From: Longivirga sp036510975
Lineage (GTDB): Bacteria; Actinomycetota; Actinomycetes; S36-B12; CAIYMF01
NCBI GenBank assembly: GCA_036510975.1
Contig: DATCCY010000072.1
Coordinates: 1-64,000, forward strand
Direction: 5' to 3'
DNA: 64,000 bases
Within the stretch, counting starts at the first letter, position 1. Every line of letters begins with the position of its first letter. This document shows, one piece after another, positions 15,362 to 24,683 of this stretch. The notes under the pieces are model-generated. The model was given only the letters and a program-made list of their open reading frames with translations. It did no database searches and was not told where the DNA came from. Made by a program: the position numbers and the translations under genes.

Positions 15362-15424
15362 CGTGATCTTGGGAGACGTCGCGGTGATCTTGGGCGTCGT
15401 CGCGGTGATCCTGGGCGACGTCGC
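15362..15424. repeat. Three 21-base direct repeats
   Basis: Three head-to-tail copies of a 21-base unit (GGTGATCTTGGGCGACGTCG, ending in one more C) run through 15362-15382, 15383-15403 and 15404-15424, with only a few mismatches between copies. They lie directly upstream of the EEP gene in its promoter region, at a regular two-turn spacing. Confidence 0.85.
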
Positions 15425-15455
15425 GCAGGTGCGGCCGGACACCTAGGTTGGCTGT

Positions 15456-16394
15456 GTGACCATCCGTCTCGCGACGTACAACGTGCTGCACGGCATGACC
15501 GTCCTCGGCGGCGTGCCCCAGCCGGTCCGGGACGCCGACGGACGGGTCGTCGGCCCGCCCCTCGTGGCCGACGACCTCCCCCTGCGCGCGGCGGTCGCGA
15601 CCCTCGACGCCGATGTCATCGGCCTTCAGGAGATCGACGTCGCGCAGCCGCGCAGCGGGCTCTCCCACCAGGTCCGCGCCGCCGCCGAGGCGCTCGGGGC
15701 CCTGCACTGGCACTTCGCCGCCTCGGTCGTCGGTACGCCGGGCGAGGGAGGCTGGACCGCCGGGCACGACGTCCACGACCAGTCGTCGCACCCGCACCCG
15801 CACCTGCGCCACCTCCTCGGCCGAGACGCGGACGAGATGTCGCCACCGCCGGCGCTGGCCGGCGACGACCTGCCCGCGACGAGCGGCCCGCTGTACGGCG
15901 TCGGCCTCGTGTCCCGCCTCCCGGTCCTCGAGTGGCGCGCGACGCGCTTCGACCCCGCACCCTGGACCCTCCCCCTCCTGATCCCGGCGGAGCCGCGGCC
16001 CCGGTTCGTCCGCGTGCCCGACGAGCCGCGCGCGGCCATCGCGGCGGTGGTGGAGGGACCCCGGGGGCCGTTCACGGTCGTCACCGCGCACCTGTCGTTC
16101 GTGCCCGGCTACAACGTCCGCCAGCTCCGAGCCCTACGCCGGTGGCTCGGCGGCCTGCCGCGACCGCTGATCCTGCTCGGCGACTTCAACCTCCCCGGCA
16201 CGCTGCCGGCGCGGATCACCGACTGGCCCTCGCTGGTCCGCCAGAGGACCTACCCCGTGATGAACCCCCGGGTGCAGCTCGACCACGTGCTCGCCGACGG
16301 GCTAACCGGGGAGCAGCGAGCGGGCGCCGTCGCCGAGGTGCACCGGCTCCCCGTGAGCGACCACGCGGCCGTGACTGTCGACCTCGACCTGTAG
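15456..16394 (+). CDS. Endonuclease/exonuclease/phosphatase-family hydrolase
   Basis: A 312-residue member of the DNase I/EEP metal-dependent phosphohydrolase fold. Motifs in order are TYNVLHG, LQEID (metal Glu), TAHLSFVPG, GDFNLPG (catalytic Asp/Asn) and SDHAAVTVDL (catalytic Asp-His). The central insert is histidine-rich (HPHPHLRH). It may act on nucleic acid, phosphoinositide-like or sphingomyelin-like substrates; the sequence does not decide. GTG start at 15456, preceded by a TAGGTT element 10 bases upstream that could place the transcription start at the start codon. The three 21-base repeats lie directly upstream. Confidence 0.85.
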   Translation: MTIRLATYNVLHGMTVLGGVPQPVRDADGRVVGPPLVADDLPLRAAVATLDADVIGLQEIDVAQPRSGLSHQVRAAAEALGALHWHFAASVVGTPGEGGWTAGHDVHDQSSHPHPHLRHLLGRDADEMSPPPALAGDDLPATSGPLYGVGLVSRLPVLEWRATRFDPAPWTLPLLIPAEPRPRFVRVPDEPRAAIAAVVEGPRGPFTVVTAHLSFVPGYNVRQLRALRRWLGGLPRPLILLGDFNLPGTLPARITDWPSLVRQRTYPVMNPRVQLDHVLADGLTGEQRAGAVAEVHRLPVSDHAAVTVDLDL

Positions 16395-16613
16395 GCCGGT
16401 CCGACCGCCCCGATGTGAGCAAGCACGCATTCCGGCGGGCACACCCGGCCCGCATCCGGACAGCGGTTGCGGCTAGCGTGCGCTCGGGACGCCCGGACGC
16501 GGCCCTTGACGGCAGCGTCACCCACCCGGCCGGGAGTCCCGCCTGCGTGACTCGAACGTTCTCACGGCGAACCCGACGCGACACAAGGCGCGGCGGGGTG
16601 AAGGAGGCTCAGC

Positions 16614-18134
16614 GTGATCATCGGAGTGCTGAGGGAGGCGCATCCCGGCGAGACCCGGGTCGCGGCCACTCCCGCCACCGTCGCGCAGCTGCTGAAGCTC
16701 GAGTACGCCGTCGTGATCGAGCCTGGCGCGGGCATCGCCTCCGGCTTCACCGACGAGGCCTACGCCGAGGCCGGCGCCACGGTCGGTCCGGCGAGCAGCG
16801 GGGACATCGTCTTCGGGATCAACATGCCCTCGGCCGAGCAGCTCGACGGCCTGCGCGAGGGCACCACCCTGGTCTGCCTGATCGCTCCGGCGCTCAACCC
16901 CGACCTGCTGGCCGACCTCGCGCGGCGCCGGATCACCGCGCTGGCGATGGACGCCGTGCCGCGGATCTCGCGCGCGCAGTCGCTCGACGTGCTGTCCTCG
17001 ATGGCCAACATCGCCGGCTACCGCGCGGTGATCGAGGCCGCGAACGTGTTCGGCCGGTTCTTCACCGGCCAGGTGACCGCGGCGGGCAAGGTGCCGCCGG
17101 CCAAGGTCCTCGTGGCCGGCGTCGGCGTCGCGGGACTCGCGGCGATCGGCACCGCGGGCGGGATGGGCGCGATCGTCTACGCGACCGACCCGCGCCCCGA
17201 GGTCGCCGACCAGGTCACGTCGCTCGGTGGCGAGTACCTCCCCGTCGAGGCCGCGGACGTCGAGGTCTCCGCCACCGGCTACGCCAAGGAGATGTCCGAC
17301 GACTACAACGCCCGGGCTGCGGCGCTCTACGCCTCGCGAGTACCGGACGTCGACATCGTCATCACCACCGCGCTCATCCCCGGTCGCCCGGCGCCGCGGC
17401 TGATCACCGCCGACATGGTCGCGAGCATGAAGCGCGGCAGCGTGATCGTGGACATGGCCGCGGCCAACGGCGGCAACGTCGAGGGCACCGCGGCGGGTGA
17501 GGTCGTCGTCACGGCGAACGGCGTCACGATCATCGGCTACACCGACCTCCCGGGTCGGCTGCCCGCCCAGGCCTCGCAGCTGTTCGGCACGAACCTGGTC
17601 AACCTGATGAAGCTCATGACGCCCGGCAAGGACGGCGCGCTCGTCCTGGACTGGGACGACGTCGTGCAGCGCGGAGTCACGGTCGCCCGGGACGGAGAGG
17701 TGACCTGGCCACCGCCCGCCGTGCAGGTCTCCGCCGCGCCCGCCGCAGTCGCCGCCGCGCCGGTCGCGAAGGTCGTGAAGCCGCCGGCATCACCGGGTCG
17801 TCGGTTCGCGACTGTCGGCATCGCGGCAGCGGTGCTCCTGCTGCTCGTCGCGGCGGCACCCGCGGCGCTGCGAGTCCACCTCACGGTGTTCGCGCTCGCG
17901 ATCGTCATCGGCTACTACGTGATCGGCAACGTGCACCACGCGCTGCACACGCCGCTGATGTCGGTGACCAACGCGATCTCGGGAATCATCGTCGTCGGAG
18001 CGCTCCTCCAGATCGGCCACGGCGACACCGCGATCACCACGCTGTCGTTCGTCGCGATCCTGCTCGCCAGCATCAACGTGTTCGGCGGGTTCGCCGTGAC
18101 CCGCCGCATGCTCTCCATGTTCTCCAGGAGCTGA
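16614..18134 (+). CDS. pntA: NAD(P) transhydrogenase subunit alpha
   Basis: A 506-residue PntA with the NAD-binding domain I at 1-360 (GEtRVAATP near the N-terminus, Rossmann VAGVGVAGLAA and the DMAAANGGN loop). An alanine/valine/proline linker follows near 370-395, then three to four membrane helices at 400-506. It is the fused PntAa/PntAb form seen in many bacteria. With PntB it couples hydride transfer from NADH to NADP+ to proton movement across the membrane. The ribosome binding site is excellent (GAAGGAGG), with a GTG start. pntB follows by 7 bases. Confidence 0.95.
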   Translation: MIIGVLREAHPGETRVAATPATVAQLLKLEYAVVIEPGAGIASGFTDEAYAEAGATVGPASSGDIVFGINMPSAEQLDGLREGTTLVCLIAPALNPDLLADLARRRITALAMDAVPRISRAQSLDVLSSMANIAGYRAVIEAANVFGRFFTGQVTAAGKVPPAKVLVAGVGVAGLAAIGTAGGMGAIVYATDPRPEVADQVTSLGGEYLPVEAADVEVSATGYAKEMSDDYNARAAALYASRVPDVDIVITTALIPGRPAPRLITADMVASMKRGSVIVDMAAANGGNVEGTAAGEVVVTANGVTIIGYTDLPGRLPAQASQLFGTNLVNLMKLMTPGKDGALVLDWDDVVQRGVTVARDGEVTWPPPAVQVSAAPAAVAAAPVAKVVKPPASPGRRFATVGIAAAVLLLLVAAAPAALRVHLTVFALAIVIGYYVIGNVHHALHTPLMSVTNAISGIIVVGALLQIGHGDTAITTLSFVAILLASINVFGGFAVTRRMLSMFSRS

Positions 18135-18141
18135 CCCGCAC

Positions 18142-19560
18142 ATGACCGTCGAATCCGCCGCGCAGGCCGCGTACCTCGTCGCCGCGCTGCTGTTCATCCT
18201 CGCGCTCGCCGGGCTCTCCCGACACGAGACGGCCAAGCAGGGCAACAACTACGGCATGGCCGGCATGGCCGTCGCCCTCGTGGCCACCATCGCGCTCGCG
18301 ATCGACCGCGACGTCAGCCACACCGGACTCCTGCTCATCGGTGTCGCGATGGTCGTCGGTGCCGCGGTCGGGCTCTGGCGCGCACGCGTCGTCGAGATGA
18401 CCGGCATGCCCGAGCTCATCGCGATGCTGCACTCGTTCGTCGGTCTCGCGGCCGTGCTCGTCGGCTGGAACGGCTACCTCGCCGTCGAGGGCGGCGCCGA
18501 CCCGGTCGAGGCCGCCGCGCTCGCCGCGCAGGGCACCCTCGGCATCCACCACGCCGAGGTCTTCATCGGCGTGTTCATCGGTGCCGTCACCTTCACCGGG
18601 TCGATCGTCGCGTTCGGCAAGCTGTCCGGCCGGATCAACTCCAAGCCGCTCATGCTGCCGGGCAAGAACGTGCTGAACGTCGGCGCTCTGCTCGCGTTCG
18701 TCGCGCTCACCGTGTGGTTCTGCATCTCCCCGCAGCTCTGGCTGCTCGTCGCCGTCACGGTGATCGCGCTGCTGCTCGGCTGGCACCTCGTCGCGAGCAT
18801 CGGCGGCGGCGACATGCCGGTCGTCGTGTCGATGCTCAACAGCTACTCCGGCTGGGCTGCCGCGGCGTCGGGCTTCCTGCTCGAGAACGACCTGCTCATC
18901 GTCACCGGCGCGCTCGTCGGCTCCTCCGGTGCCTACCTGTCCTACATCATGTGCAAGGCGATGAACCGCTCGTTCATCTCGGTCATCGCGGGTGGCTTCG
19001 GCATCGAGGCCGGTCCCGCCGAGGACAAGGACTACGGCGATCACCGCGAGGTCAACGCCGAACAGGTCGCCGAGCTCCTCGAAGCCGCGAAGTCCGTCAT
19101 CATCACGCCCGGCTACGGCATGGCCGTCGCCCAGGCGCAGTATGGCGTCGCGGACCTCACCCGCAAGCTCCGCGACCGCGGCATCACCGTGCGCTTCGGG
19201 ATCCACCCCGTCGCCGGTCGCCTGCCCGGTCACATGAACGTGCTGCTCGCCGAGGCCAAGGTGCCCTACGACATCGTCCTGGAGATGGACGAGATCAACG
19301 ACGACTTCCCCAGCACCGACGTCGTGCTCGTCATCGGCGCCAACGACACCGTGAACCCCGCCGCCGAGGACGACCCCACCAGCCCCATCGCCGGCATGCC
19401 GGTGCTGCGCGTCTGGGAGGCCGGACAGGTCATCATCTTCAAGAGGTCGATGGCCTCGGGTTACGCCGGCGTCCAGAACCCGCTGTTCTTCCGCGAGAAC
19501 GCCGCCATGCTCTTCGGCGACGCGAAGGACCGCGTCGAGGACATCATCCGCGCGCTGTAG
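18142..19560 (+). CDS. pntB: NAD(P) transhydrogenase subunit beta
   Basis: A 472-residue PntB. An N-terminal membrane domain with eight or nine helices (LIAMLHSFVGLAAV, SYSGWAAAASGF) leads into the NADP(H)-binding domain III from about 320, with VIITPGYGMAVAQAQ as the nucleotide-binding turn and VLVIGANDTVNPAA near 395. It is a partner of PntA in the membrane complex that makes NADPH. SD AGGAG lies upstream of the ATG, and it ends 12 bases before a strong terminator. Confidence 0.95.
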   Translation: MTVESAAQAAYLVAALLFILALAGLSRHETAKQGNNYGMAGMAVALVATIALAIDRDVSHTGLLLIGVAMVVGAAVGLWRARVVEMTGMPELIAMLHSFVGLAAVLVGWNGYLAVEGGADPVEAAALAAQGTLGIHHAEVFIGVFIGAVTFTGSIVAFGKLSGRINSKPLMLPGKNVLNVGALLAFVALTVWFCISPQLWLLVAVTVIALLLGWHLVASIGGGDMPVVVSMLNSYSGWAAAASGFLLENDLLIVTGALVGSSGAYLSYIMCKAMNRSFISVIAGGFGIEAGPAEDKDYGDHREVNAEQVAELLEAAKSVIITPGYGMAVAQAQYGVADLTRKLRDRGITVRFGIHPVAGRLPGHMNVLLAEAKVPYDIVLEMDEINDDFPSTDVVLVIGANDTVNPAAEDDPTSPIAGMPVLRVWEAGQVIIFKRSMASGYAGVQNPLFFRENAAMLFGDAKDRVEDIIRAL

Positions 19561-19572
19561 CCGACGTCTGTG

Positions 19573-19609
19573 GCGCTGCCCCGGTCCGCCTCTCGGGCCG
19601 GGGCAGCGC
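19573..19609 (+). terminator. pntAB terminator
   Basis: A perfect 12-bp stem (19573-19584 with 19598-19609) and 13-base loop, 12 bases after pntB. No U-tract, as is usual in high-GC actinobacteria. Confidence 0.85.
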
Positions 19610-19710
19610 TCTGTCCGGACCTCGTCGAGTGCGGCGTTTGACGAACACTTCAGGCACGGAGCGCAACGGCTTCCTTGCCGAAAGTAGTTGCAATTGCTGG
19701 GGTTTCGGGG

Positions 19711-19740
19711 TTGCGCGCCGCCAGTGGTCTGGTCTAGAAT
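19711..19740 (+). promoter_or_regulatory. Promoter giving a leaderless transcript
   Basis: TTGCGC (-35, 19711-19716) and TAGAAT (-10, 19735-19740, five of six matches to consensus) are separated by 18 bases. The ATG at 19747 lies 6-7 bases after the -10, where transcription should start, so the mRNA is probably leaderless. Confidence 0.6.
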
Positions 19741-19746
19741 TCATAC

Positions 19747-20537
19747 ATGTGTTCTATCGATTCCGGCGATGCCGCTGGGCCGGCACAGTCGGAGTCGGGG
19801 TTGGCCGACATCTCCTTCTACGAGACCGGGACGATCAACGTCGGGGCGCGCCAGTGGTGGGCCGGGGCGCTGCACCACTGGCGCGGGCCGGCCGCGGAAT
19901 GGCAGGCCCGGCAGGAGATCGAGACCATCGTCGAGGCGCGCGGCCTGTACGTCGTGCGCTCGATGAGCATCGCCGAGGAGGTGCGCGTCCTCTGCGAGCT
20001 CGGGCATCTGCGCGAGGCGATCGCGTTGGCGGACGGCATCGACCTCACGATCGACGCCCAACCGCGATGGGCCGTCGTCCAGCGCGCGCTCGCGCTGATC
20101 GACCTCGGCGAGCTCGACGACGCCACCGTGGATGCGGTGCGGACGACCCGACCCGCCGACGAGCGCGACCTGCGGCACGTGGTCGGCTCGGTCGCCGTCC
20201 TGATGAGCGCCGCTCTCATGCGGGGAGACACCGAGGAAGCCGAACGGCAGCTGGAGTCCCTCGGCGACCTGCAGCAGCTCGTCGGGCGAGACGGCGCCGT
20301 GGAGCAGCTCCCCCGGCTGGTGGGGCTCGCGCTGCGTACGGGTCGGGGCGACCTCGTGGTGGGCCTGCACGCGATCGACGCCGTTGCGTCGCATCATCGC
20401 GACCCACGTCGCGGGGCTGATTGCGGCTGCCGAGGGCCGCCGCGGCGAGGCGTCGGCGCTGCTCACCCGTGCCGCGAGCGCGTGGCAGGCGTTCGGCAAC
20501 GTGAGCGCGGCGCGACCTGCTCGAGCTCTCGGGCTGA
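19747..20537 (+). pseudogene. Frameshifted gene for a helical-repeat (TPR-like) protein
   Basis: The first 210 codons (from ATG 19747) encode a helical, alanine/leucine-rich TPR-like protein. From about 20375-20390 the plausible sequence jumps to the second frame (RRIIATHVAGLIAAAEGRRG and on to SAWQAFGNVSAAR), which is a typical last helical repeat. Near 20513 it jumps again to a third frame, giving RDLLELSG and a TGA at 20535. Two disruptions suggest a decayed gene or sequencing error. The product class resembles the C-terminal halves of TPR/cyclase-type regulators, but I cannot name it. Confidence 0.6.
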
Positions 20538-20675
20538 CCGGCGCCCGGCTGACCGGCCGTACGGAGCCAGGCGCCCGCGCAACCCCCGTCAGCCCGCTGC
20601 CAGCGAACTTCGAGGAGGTCGCGGCACGGTGTGCGCAGGACGCCGACGCGGCGGCGCGACGTCAGGGGGACACCG

Positions 20676-20894
20676 ATGACCACGACTCGTACTCAACCCA
20701 CGGGGCACGCGACCGCGACGAGGCCGCGCCGACGACGACTCGGCGTGACCGCCGTCATCGCCGTGGTGCTCGTGCTCCTCGCCCTGGCGTCGGCGTTGGC
20801 CGCGCACTGGGTCTGGACGTCGCTGTTCTCACCCGACTACCCATCCTTCGCGGCTCACTCGACCTCGCTCGCCCCGCACTCCGGCGATCGCTAG
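20676..20894 (+). CDS. Small single-pass membrane protein (72 aa)
   Basis: A 72-residue protein with a basic N-terminal region (RPRRRRLG), one strong membrane helix at 24-43, then HWVWTSLFSPDYPSF and a Ser/His tail outside or inside. An AGGGGG ribosome binding site lies 7 bases before the ATG at 20676. The gene follows the frameshifted gene after 138 bases. No family is recognised. The basic-hydrophobic start suggests N-in topology with the tail outside. Confidence 0.6.
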   Translation: MTTTRTQPTGHATATRPRRRRLGVTAVIAVVLVLLALASALAAHWVWTSLFSPDYPSFAAHSTSLAPHSGDR

Positions 20895-21421
20895 CTGCGC
20901 TCCGGCGCGACGACGTCCAGCCAGCGGCGCGCGGCGAACGGGCCGGTGAGCCGGACCTTGCGCAGGCCGACGTAGGCCGGGTCTGCGAATCGGCGCTCCA
21001 TGTCGTCGCGACGCGACGCGAACTTCGTCCACGCCCACTGGACGGGATGCTCGGGATCGAGCCAGTTCGCGAACGTCTCGGTGTTGCCGTTGAAGATGTC
21101 GTCGCTCTTCCAGGCACGTCCGAACGAGCGCCGCAGCACGCGGGACATCACCACGACGCGCGGGTAGGACAGCCAGATGACGGTGTCGGCGCGGCTCCAC
21201 ACCAGGTCGCGGACCTGCTCGTAGCCGTGGGAGTCGAAGACCCACCGGTCCTCGCGCGAGATGCGGTCGACGTCGTCCTCGAACGACTCGAGCGGCACCC
21301 ATCCGGGGCCGTGGTAGAGCGCGTCCATCTCGTGGAAGGGCAGACCGGCCCGGGCCGCGAGCTCACGGGCGAACGTCGTCTTCCCGGATCCGGAGATACC
21401 GGCGACGAGGACGCGGTGCAC
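20891..21421 (-). CDS. P-loop kinase, adenylate-kinase-like
   Basis: A 176-residue P-loop protein with Walker A GISGSGKT at 9-16. FHEMDALYHGPGWVP (substrate loop with the DxLxH-like pattern of topology-modulation/adenylate-kinase-like proteins), a LSYPR strand near 90 and an arginine-rich lid (SRVLRRSFGRAW) follow. It probably phosphorylates a nucleotide or shikimate-like substrate; the exact acceptor is unknown. GTG 21421 lies 11 bases after the adnB stop, so it belongs to the adnAB transcript. The longer ORF reads through adnB in another frame and is rejected. Confidence 0.75.
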   Translation of the reverse strand: MHRVLVAGISGSGKTTFARELAARAGLPFHEMDALYHGPGWVPLESFEDDVDRISREDRWVFDSHGYEQVRDLVWSRADTVIWLSYPRVVVMSRVLRRSFGRAWKSDDIFNGNTETFANWLDPEHPVQWAWTKFASRRDDMERRFADPAYVGLRKVRLTGPFAARRWLDVVAPERS

Positions 21422-21431
21422 GATGCGCAAC

Positions 21432-24400
21432 CTACCCGGCGCCAGGCACCGGGCCCTCCTCGAGCAGCGCCTCGAGCGCCGCGCGGTCGAGCAGTTCGTC
21501 GGGACGCACGACCGCGCCGTCGCGGACGTAGAGGAAAGCGGCGTCGACGTGGTCGAGCGGGACGCCGACGAGCTCGGCGTAGGCCACGCGATAGATCGCG
21601 AGCTGCAGCGGGTCGGAGTCATGGGACGCCGTGGTCTTCCAGTCGACGACCTCGTAGCGGGTCGACCCGTCCCCCTCGACGCTCGCGAAGACGGCGTCGA
21701 TCCGACCCGGCACGACGCGACCGGCCAGCACCAGCGCGAACGGCACCTCGATCCCGACCGGGCGGCGCTCGGCGTACGGCGAGGACAGGAAGGCCGCCTG
21801 CATGTCGGCCAGGGCGTCGTCGGTGTCGATGCCGGAGTCGGCCGCGCCGGGCAGGTCGTCGGGCTCGAGCAGGGGCGCGACGCCGTAATGCGCCTCGACC
21901 CACGCATGGAACCGGGTGCCCCGCCGCGCGGCGGGCGCGGGCGCCGACGGCACGGGTCGAGCCAGCCTGCGGGTGAAGGACTCGGGATCGGCCGCCAGGC
22001 GCAGCAGGTCGGACGCCGACAGCGACGACGGCAGAGGGACGACCCGGGTGGCGGAGCGCTCCGCACGCCGCTCCTCGAGCAGCAGCGCGATGTCGTCGTC
22101 CCAGGCGCGCACGAGCTCGAGGTCGTCGGCCGCGAGGCCAAGCAACGGCGAGCCGTCATCGCCGCCGAGGGCGACGTGCTCGGCCCGCAGGTCCTCCACG
22201 GTGAAGCCCGAGTGCTGCCGGACGGCGGAGGCTGCGACCAGGCGGCGCGCCCGGACCGCGTCGTCCGAGCGCGGCGGGAACTCCGCCTCGTCGACCAGGT
22301 CGAGGACCGGGTTCTGCTCGTCGTCGCCCGGAGCCGGGGCCCAGTGGTCGACCTGCCCGGCGCCCGCGACGCACTGCTCGCGGAGCACCTCGAGGTAGGC
22401 CGAGGGTCCCCGCGGGCGCAGCTGGCTCGGCCCCCACCACGACGAGCTCGCGACCACCAGCCGCTCGGCGCGCGTGACGGCGACGTAGACCAGGCGCAGC
22501 TCCTCGCGGCCGTCGTGCTCACGGCACTCCGCGACGAACCCCTTGTCGTCCCGAGCGGACAACCCGGCGAGGACCGGGAGCGAATCGGCGTCGCCGCGCA
22601 GCGGGTAGGGCACGGCGGAGGCGGAGGACGTCCACCGGGCGATGCCCCGGCCGCTCGGGAACACCTTGGCGGTGAGCGACGGCAGCACGACCACCGGCCA
22701 CTCGAGGCCCTTCGAGCGGTGGACCGTCATGAGCTGGACCGCGTCCGGCGAGGGCGGGCGGTCGAGCTCGGGCACCTGGTCGTAGCGCGCCGCGTTCGCG
22801 AGCCAGGCCAGGAATGCGCCGATGCTCGCGTCGCCCTCGGAGTCGGCGAACGCGGCGACGAGGTCGACGAACGCGGCGAGCCCCTCGGCGCGGTGCAGGA
22901 GCAGGAGCTCGGGCGAGGCGGCGAGCTCGATCTCGAGCCCGGTGGTGGTCACAATCCGGTGCACGAGGTCGGGGAGCGGGTCGCCGACGCCTCGACGAAG
23001 CGCGCGGATCTCCGCCGACAGCAGGGCGAAGCGGCGGCGCGCCTCAGGGTCGTAACCGAGGTCGCCCGGGTCGTCGAGGGCGTCGAGGAGCGACACGACG
23101 TCGGCCGGATCCACCCCGGCGACCGCGGCGTCGAGCTGGTCGTCGACGTCGGGGCTCTGATCTCCGCGGTAGCCGGCGGCGAGGTGGGCCGCGCGCTCAC
23201 CGAGCAGCGCGAGGTCGCGCAGACCGATCCGCCAGCGCGGACCGACCAGGAGGCGCACGAGCGAGGGGTTGGCGGTGGAGTCGTGCAGCACGTCGAGGAT
23301 CGCGACGACCTCGGCGACCTCCGGCATCGAGAGCAGACCGTCGAGACCGACGACCTCCACGGCCATCCCGCGATCGGTGAGCGAGCGCAGCAGAGCCGGG
23401 AAGTCGGAGGTGACGCGTGCCAGGACAGCCACCTGGCCGGGGCGTACGGCACCGGCGTCGACCACCTCGCGCACGCGGTCGCCCACCCACTGCATCTCCT
23501 CGGCGTAGGTCTCGAGCAGCGCCACCCGGATCCCGCCCGGGCCCTTGGCCTCACCGGGCGAGACCAGCGGTGCCACCTGCGGGTGGCGCACCCGGAGCGG
23601 CCCGGCCAGCTCGTTCGCGGCGTCGAGGATGCGGGTTCCCGAGCGCCGGTTCTCCGAGAGACGCAGCACGGGAGAGGTCCGGCCGTCGGCGCGGGCGAAG
23701 TGCCGGGGGAAGTCGTCGATGTTGGCCACGCTCGCCCCGCGCCAGCCGTAGATGGCCTGGAGCGGGTCGCCGACCGCGGTGACCGGATGGCCGCCGCCGA
23801 ACAGCCCGGTGAGCAGCCGCCGCTGCGAGACGGAGGTGTCCTGGTACTCGTCGAGCAGGACGACGGGGAACTGCGCGCGCAAGGCGGCGCCGACCTCGGG
23901 ACCGGACTCGGCGAGGCGGGCTCCGAGCCGCATCTGGTCGGAGAAGTCCACGAGGTCGCGCTGCCGCCGAGCGTCGCGGAACTCCTCGACGAGGTGCGCG
24001 AGCTCGATGCGGCGTACGGCGGTCTCACGCATCCGGCGCGCGGCGGCCGAGGCCTTCGCCTCGGCATCGACCTCGGCGATCACGTCACGGTCGAACGCGC
24101 GCAGGACCTCGGGGTCGAGGCAGTGCTCGGCGAGCTCGGAGTCGAGGGCGCGGACGTACTCCACGACGGAGCCGAGCGAGAGGCCGAGCGGAGCGAGGTC
24201 GCGCGTGGTCCGGGCGACCACCCGGTGCGCGAGCTGCACCGACGACGCCTCCGTGAGCAGGCGGCTGCCCGGCTCGATGCCGAGCCGGAGGCCGTGCTCG
24301 GCCAGCAGCCGACCGGCGAAGGCGTGGTAGGTAGCGACAGTGGGCTCGCCGACCTCGTCGTGCGGTACGCCGGCGACCTGGTCGGACAGCTGGCGGCCGG

Positions 24401-24683
24401 CGCGACGGACCCGGCCGGACAGCTCGCCGGCGGCCTTCGTCGTGAACGTCAGCCCCAGCACCTGCTCGGGCAGCACGGCGCCGGTGGCGACGAGCCACAC
24501 GACGCGTGCGGTCATGACGGTCGTCTTGCCGGAGCCGGCACCGGCGACGACGACGTAGGGCTCCAGCGGCGCGGTGATCGCCTCGAGCTGCTCGTCGCTG
24601 AACGCGATGTCGAGCAGCCGCCGCAGGTCCGCCGGCCCGAACGGCGGCAACGACGCCGCCTCGAACAGCGACTGCTGGGTCAC
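21432..24683 (-). CDS. adnB: AdnB-type helicase-nuclease subunit
   Basis: A 1083-residue protein with a UvrD-type motor and a C-terminal RecB-type nuclease. Walker A is GAGSGKTT (residues 48-55), motif II DEYQDTS, GDPLQAIYGW and later TVHRSKGLEW are intact. The nuclease signature YEVVDWKTT and QLAIYR lie near the C-terminus. With AdnA it forms the actinobacterial heterodimer that resects double-strand breaks. GTG 24683 overlaps the AdnA stop by 4 bases. The longer start at 24746 overlaps AdnA more and is less likely. In the mycobacterial complex AdnB is the leading motor. Confidence 0.9.
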   Translation of the reverse strand: MTQQSLFEAASLPPFGPADLRRLLDIAFSDEQLEAITAPLEPYVVVAGAGSGKTTVMTARVVWLVATGAVLPEQVLGLTFTTKAAGELSGRVRRAGRQLSDQVAGVPHDEVGEPTVATYHAFAGRLLAEHGLRLGIEPGSRLLTEASSVQLAHRVVARTTRDLAPLGLSLGSVVEYVRALDSELAEHCLDPEVLRAFDRDVIAEVDAEAKASAAARRMRETAVRRIELAHLVEEFRDARRQRDLVDFSDQMRLGARLAESGPEVGAALRAQFPVVLLDEYQDTSVSQRRLLTGLFGGGHPVTAVGDPLQAIYGWRGASVANIDDFPRHFARADGRTSPVLRLSENRRSGTRILDAANELAGPLRVRHPQVAPLVSPGEAKGPGGIRVALLETYAEEMQWVGDRVREVVDAGAVRPGQVAVLARVTSDFPALLRSLTDRGMAVEVVGLDGLLSMPEVAEVVAILDVLHDSTANPSLVRLLVGPRWRIGLRDLALLGERAAHLAAGYRGDQSPDVDDQLDAAVAGVDPADVVSLLDALDDPGDLGYDPEARRRFALLSAEIRALRRGVGDPLPDLVHRIVTTTGLEIELAASPELLLLHRAEGLAAFVDLVAAFADSEGDASIGAFLAWLANAARYDQVPELDRPPSPDAVQLMTVHRSKGLEWPVVVLPSLTAKVFPSGRGIARWTSSASAVPYPLRGDADSLPVLAGLSARDDKGFVAECREHDGREELRLVYVAVTRAERLVVASSSWWGPSQLRPRGPSAYLEVLREQCVAGAGQVDHWAPAPGDDEQNPVLDLVDEAEFPPRSDDAVRARRLVAASAVRQHSGFTVEDLRAEHVALGGDDGSPLLGLAADDLELVRAWDDDIALLLEERRAERSATRVVPLPSSLSASDLLRLAADPESFTRRLARPVPSAPAPAARRGTRFHAWVEAHYGVAPLLEPDDLPGAADSGIDTDDALADMQAAFLSSPYAERRPVGIEVPFALVLAGRVVPGRIDAVFASVEGDGSTRYEVVDWKTTASHDSDPLQLAIYRVAYAELVGVPLDHVDAAFLYVRDGAVVRPDELLDRAALEALLEEGPVPGAG

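Noticed and set aside
16550..16572. LexA-like SOS box near CGAACGTTC
   Set aside because: The spacing does not fit the actinobacterial SOS box (TCGAAC, four bases, GTTCGA), and the adjacent gene is pntA, not a repair gene.
19725..19745. GGTCTAGAATTC as another GntR/HutC operator
   Set aside because: Only half of the palindrome is present and the sequence is better explained as the TAGAAT -10 element.
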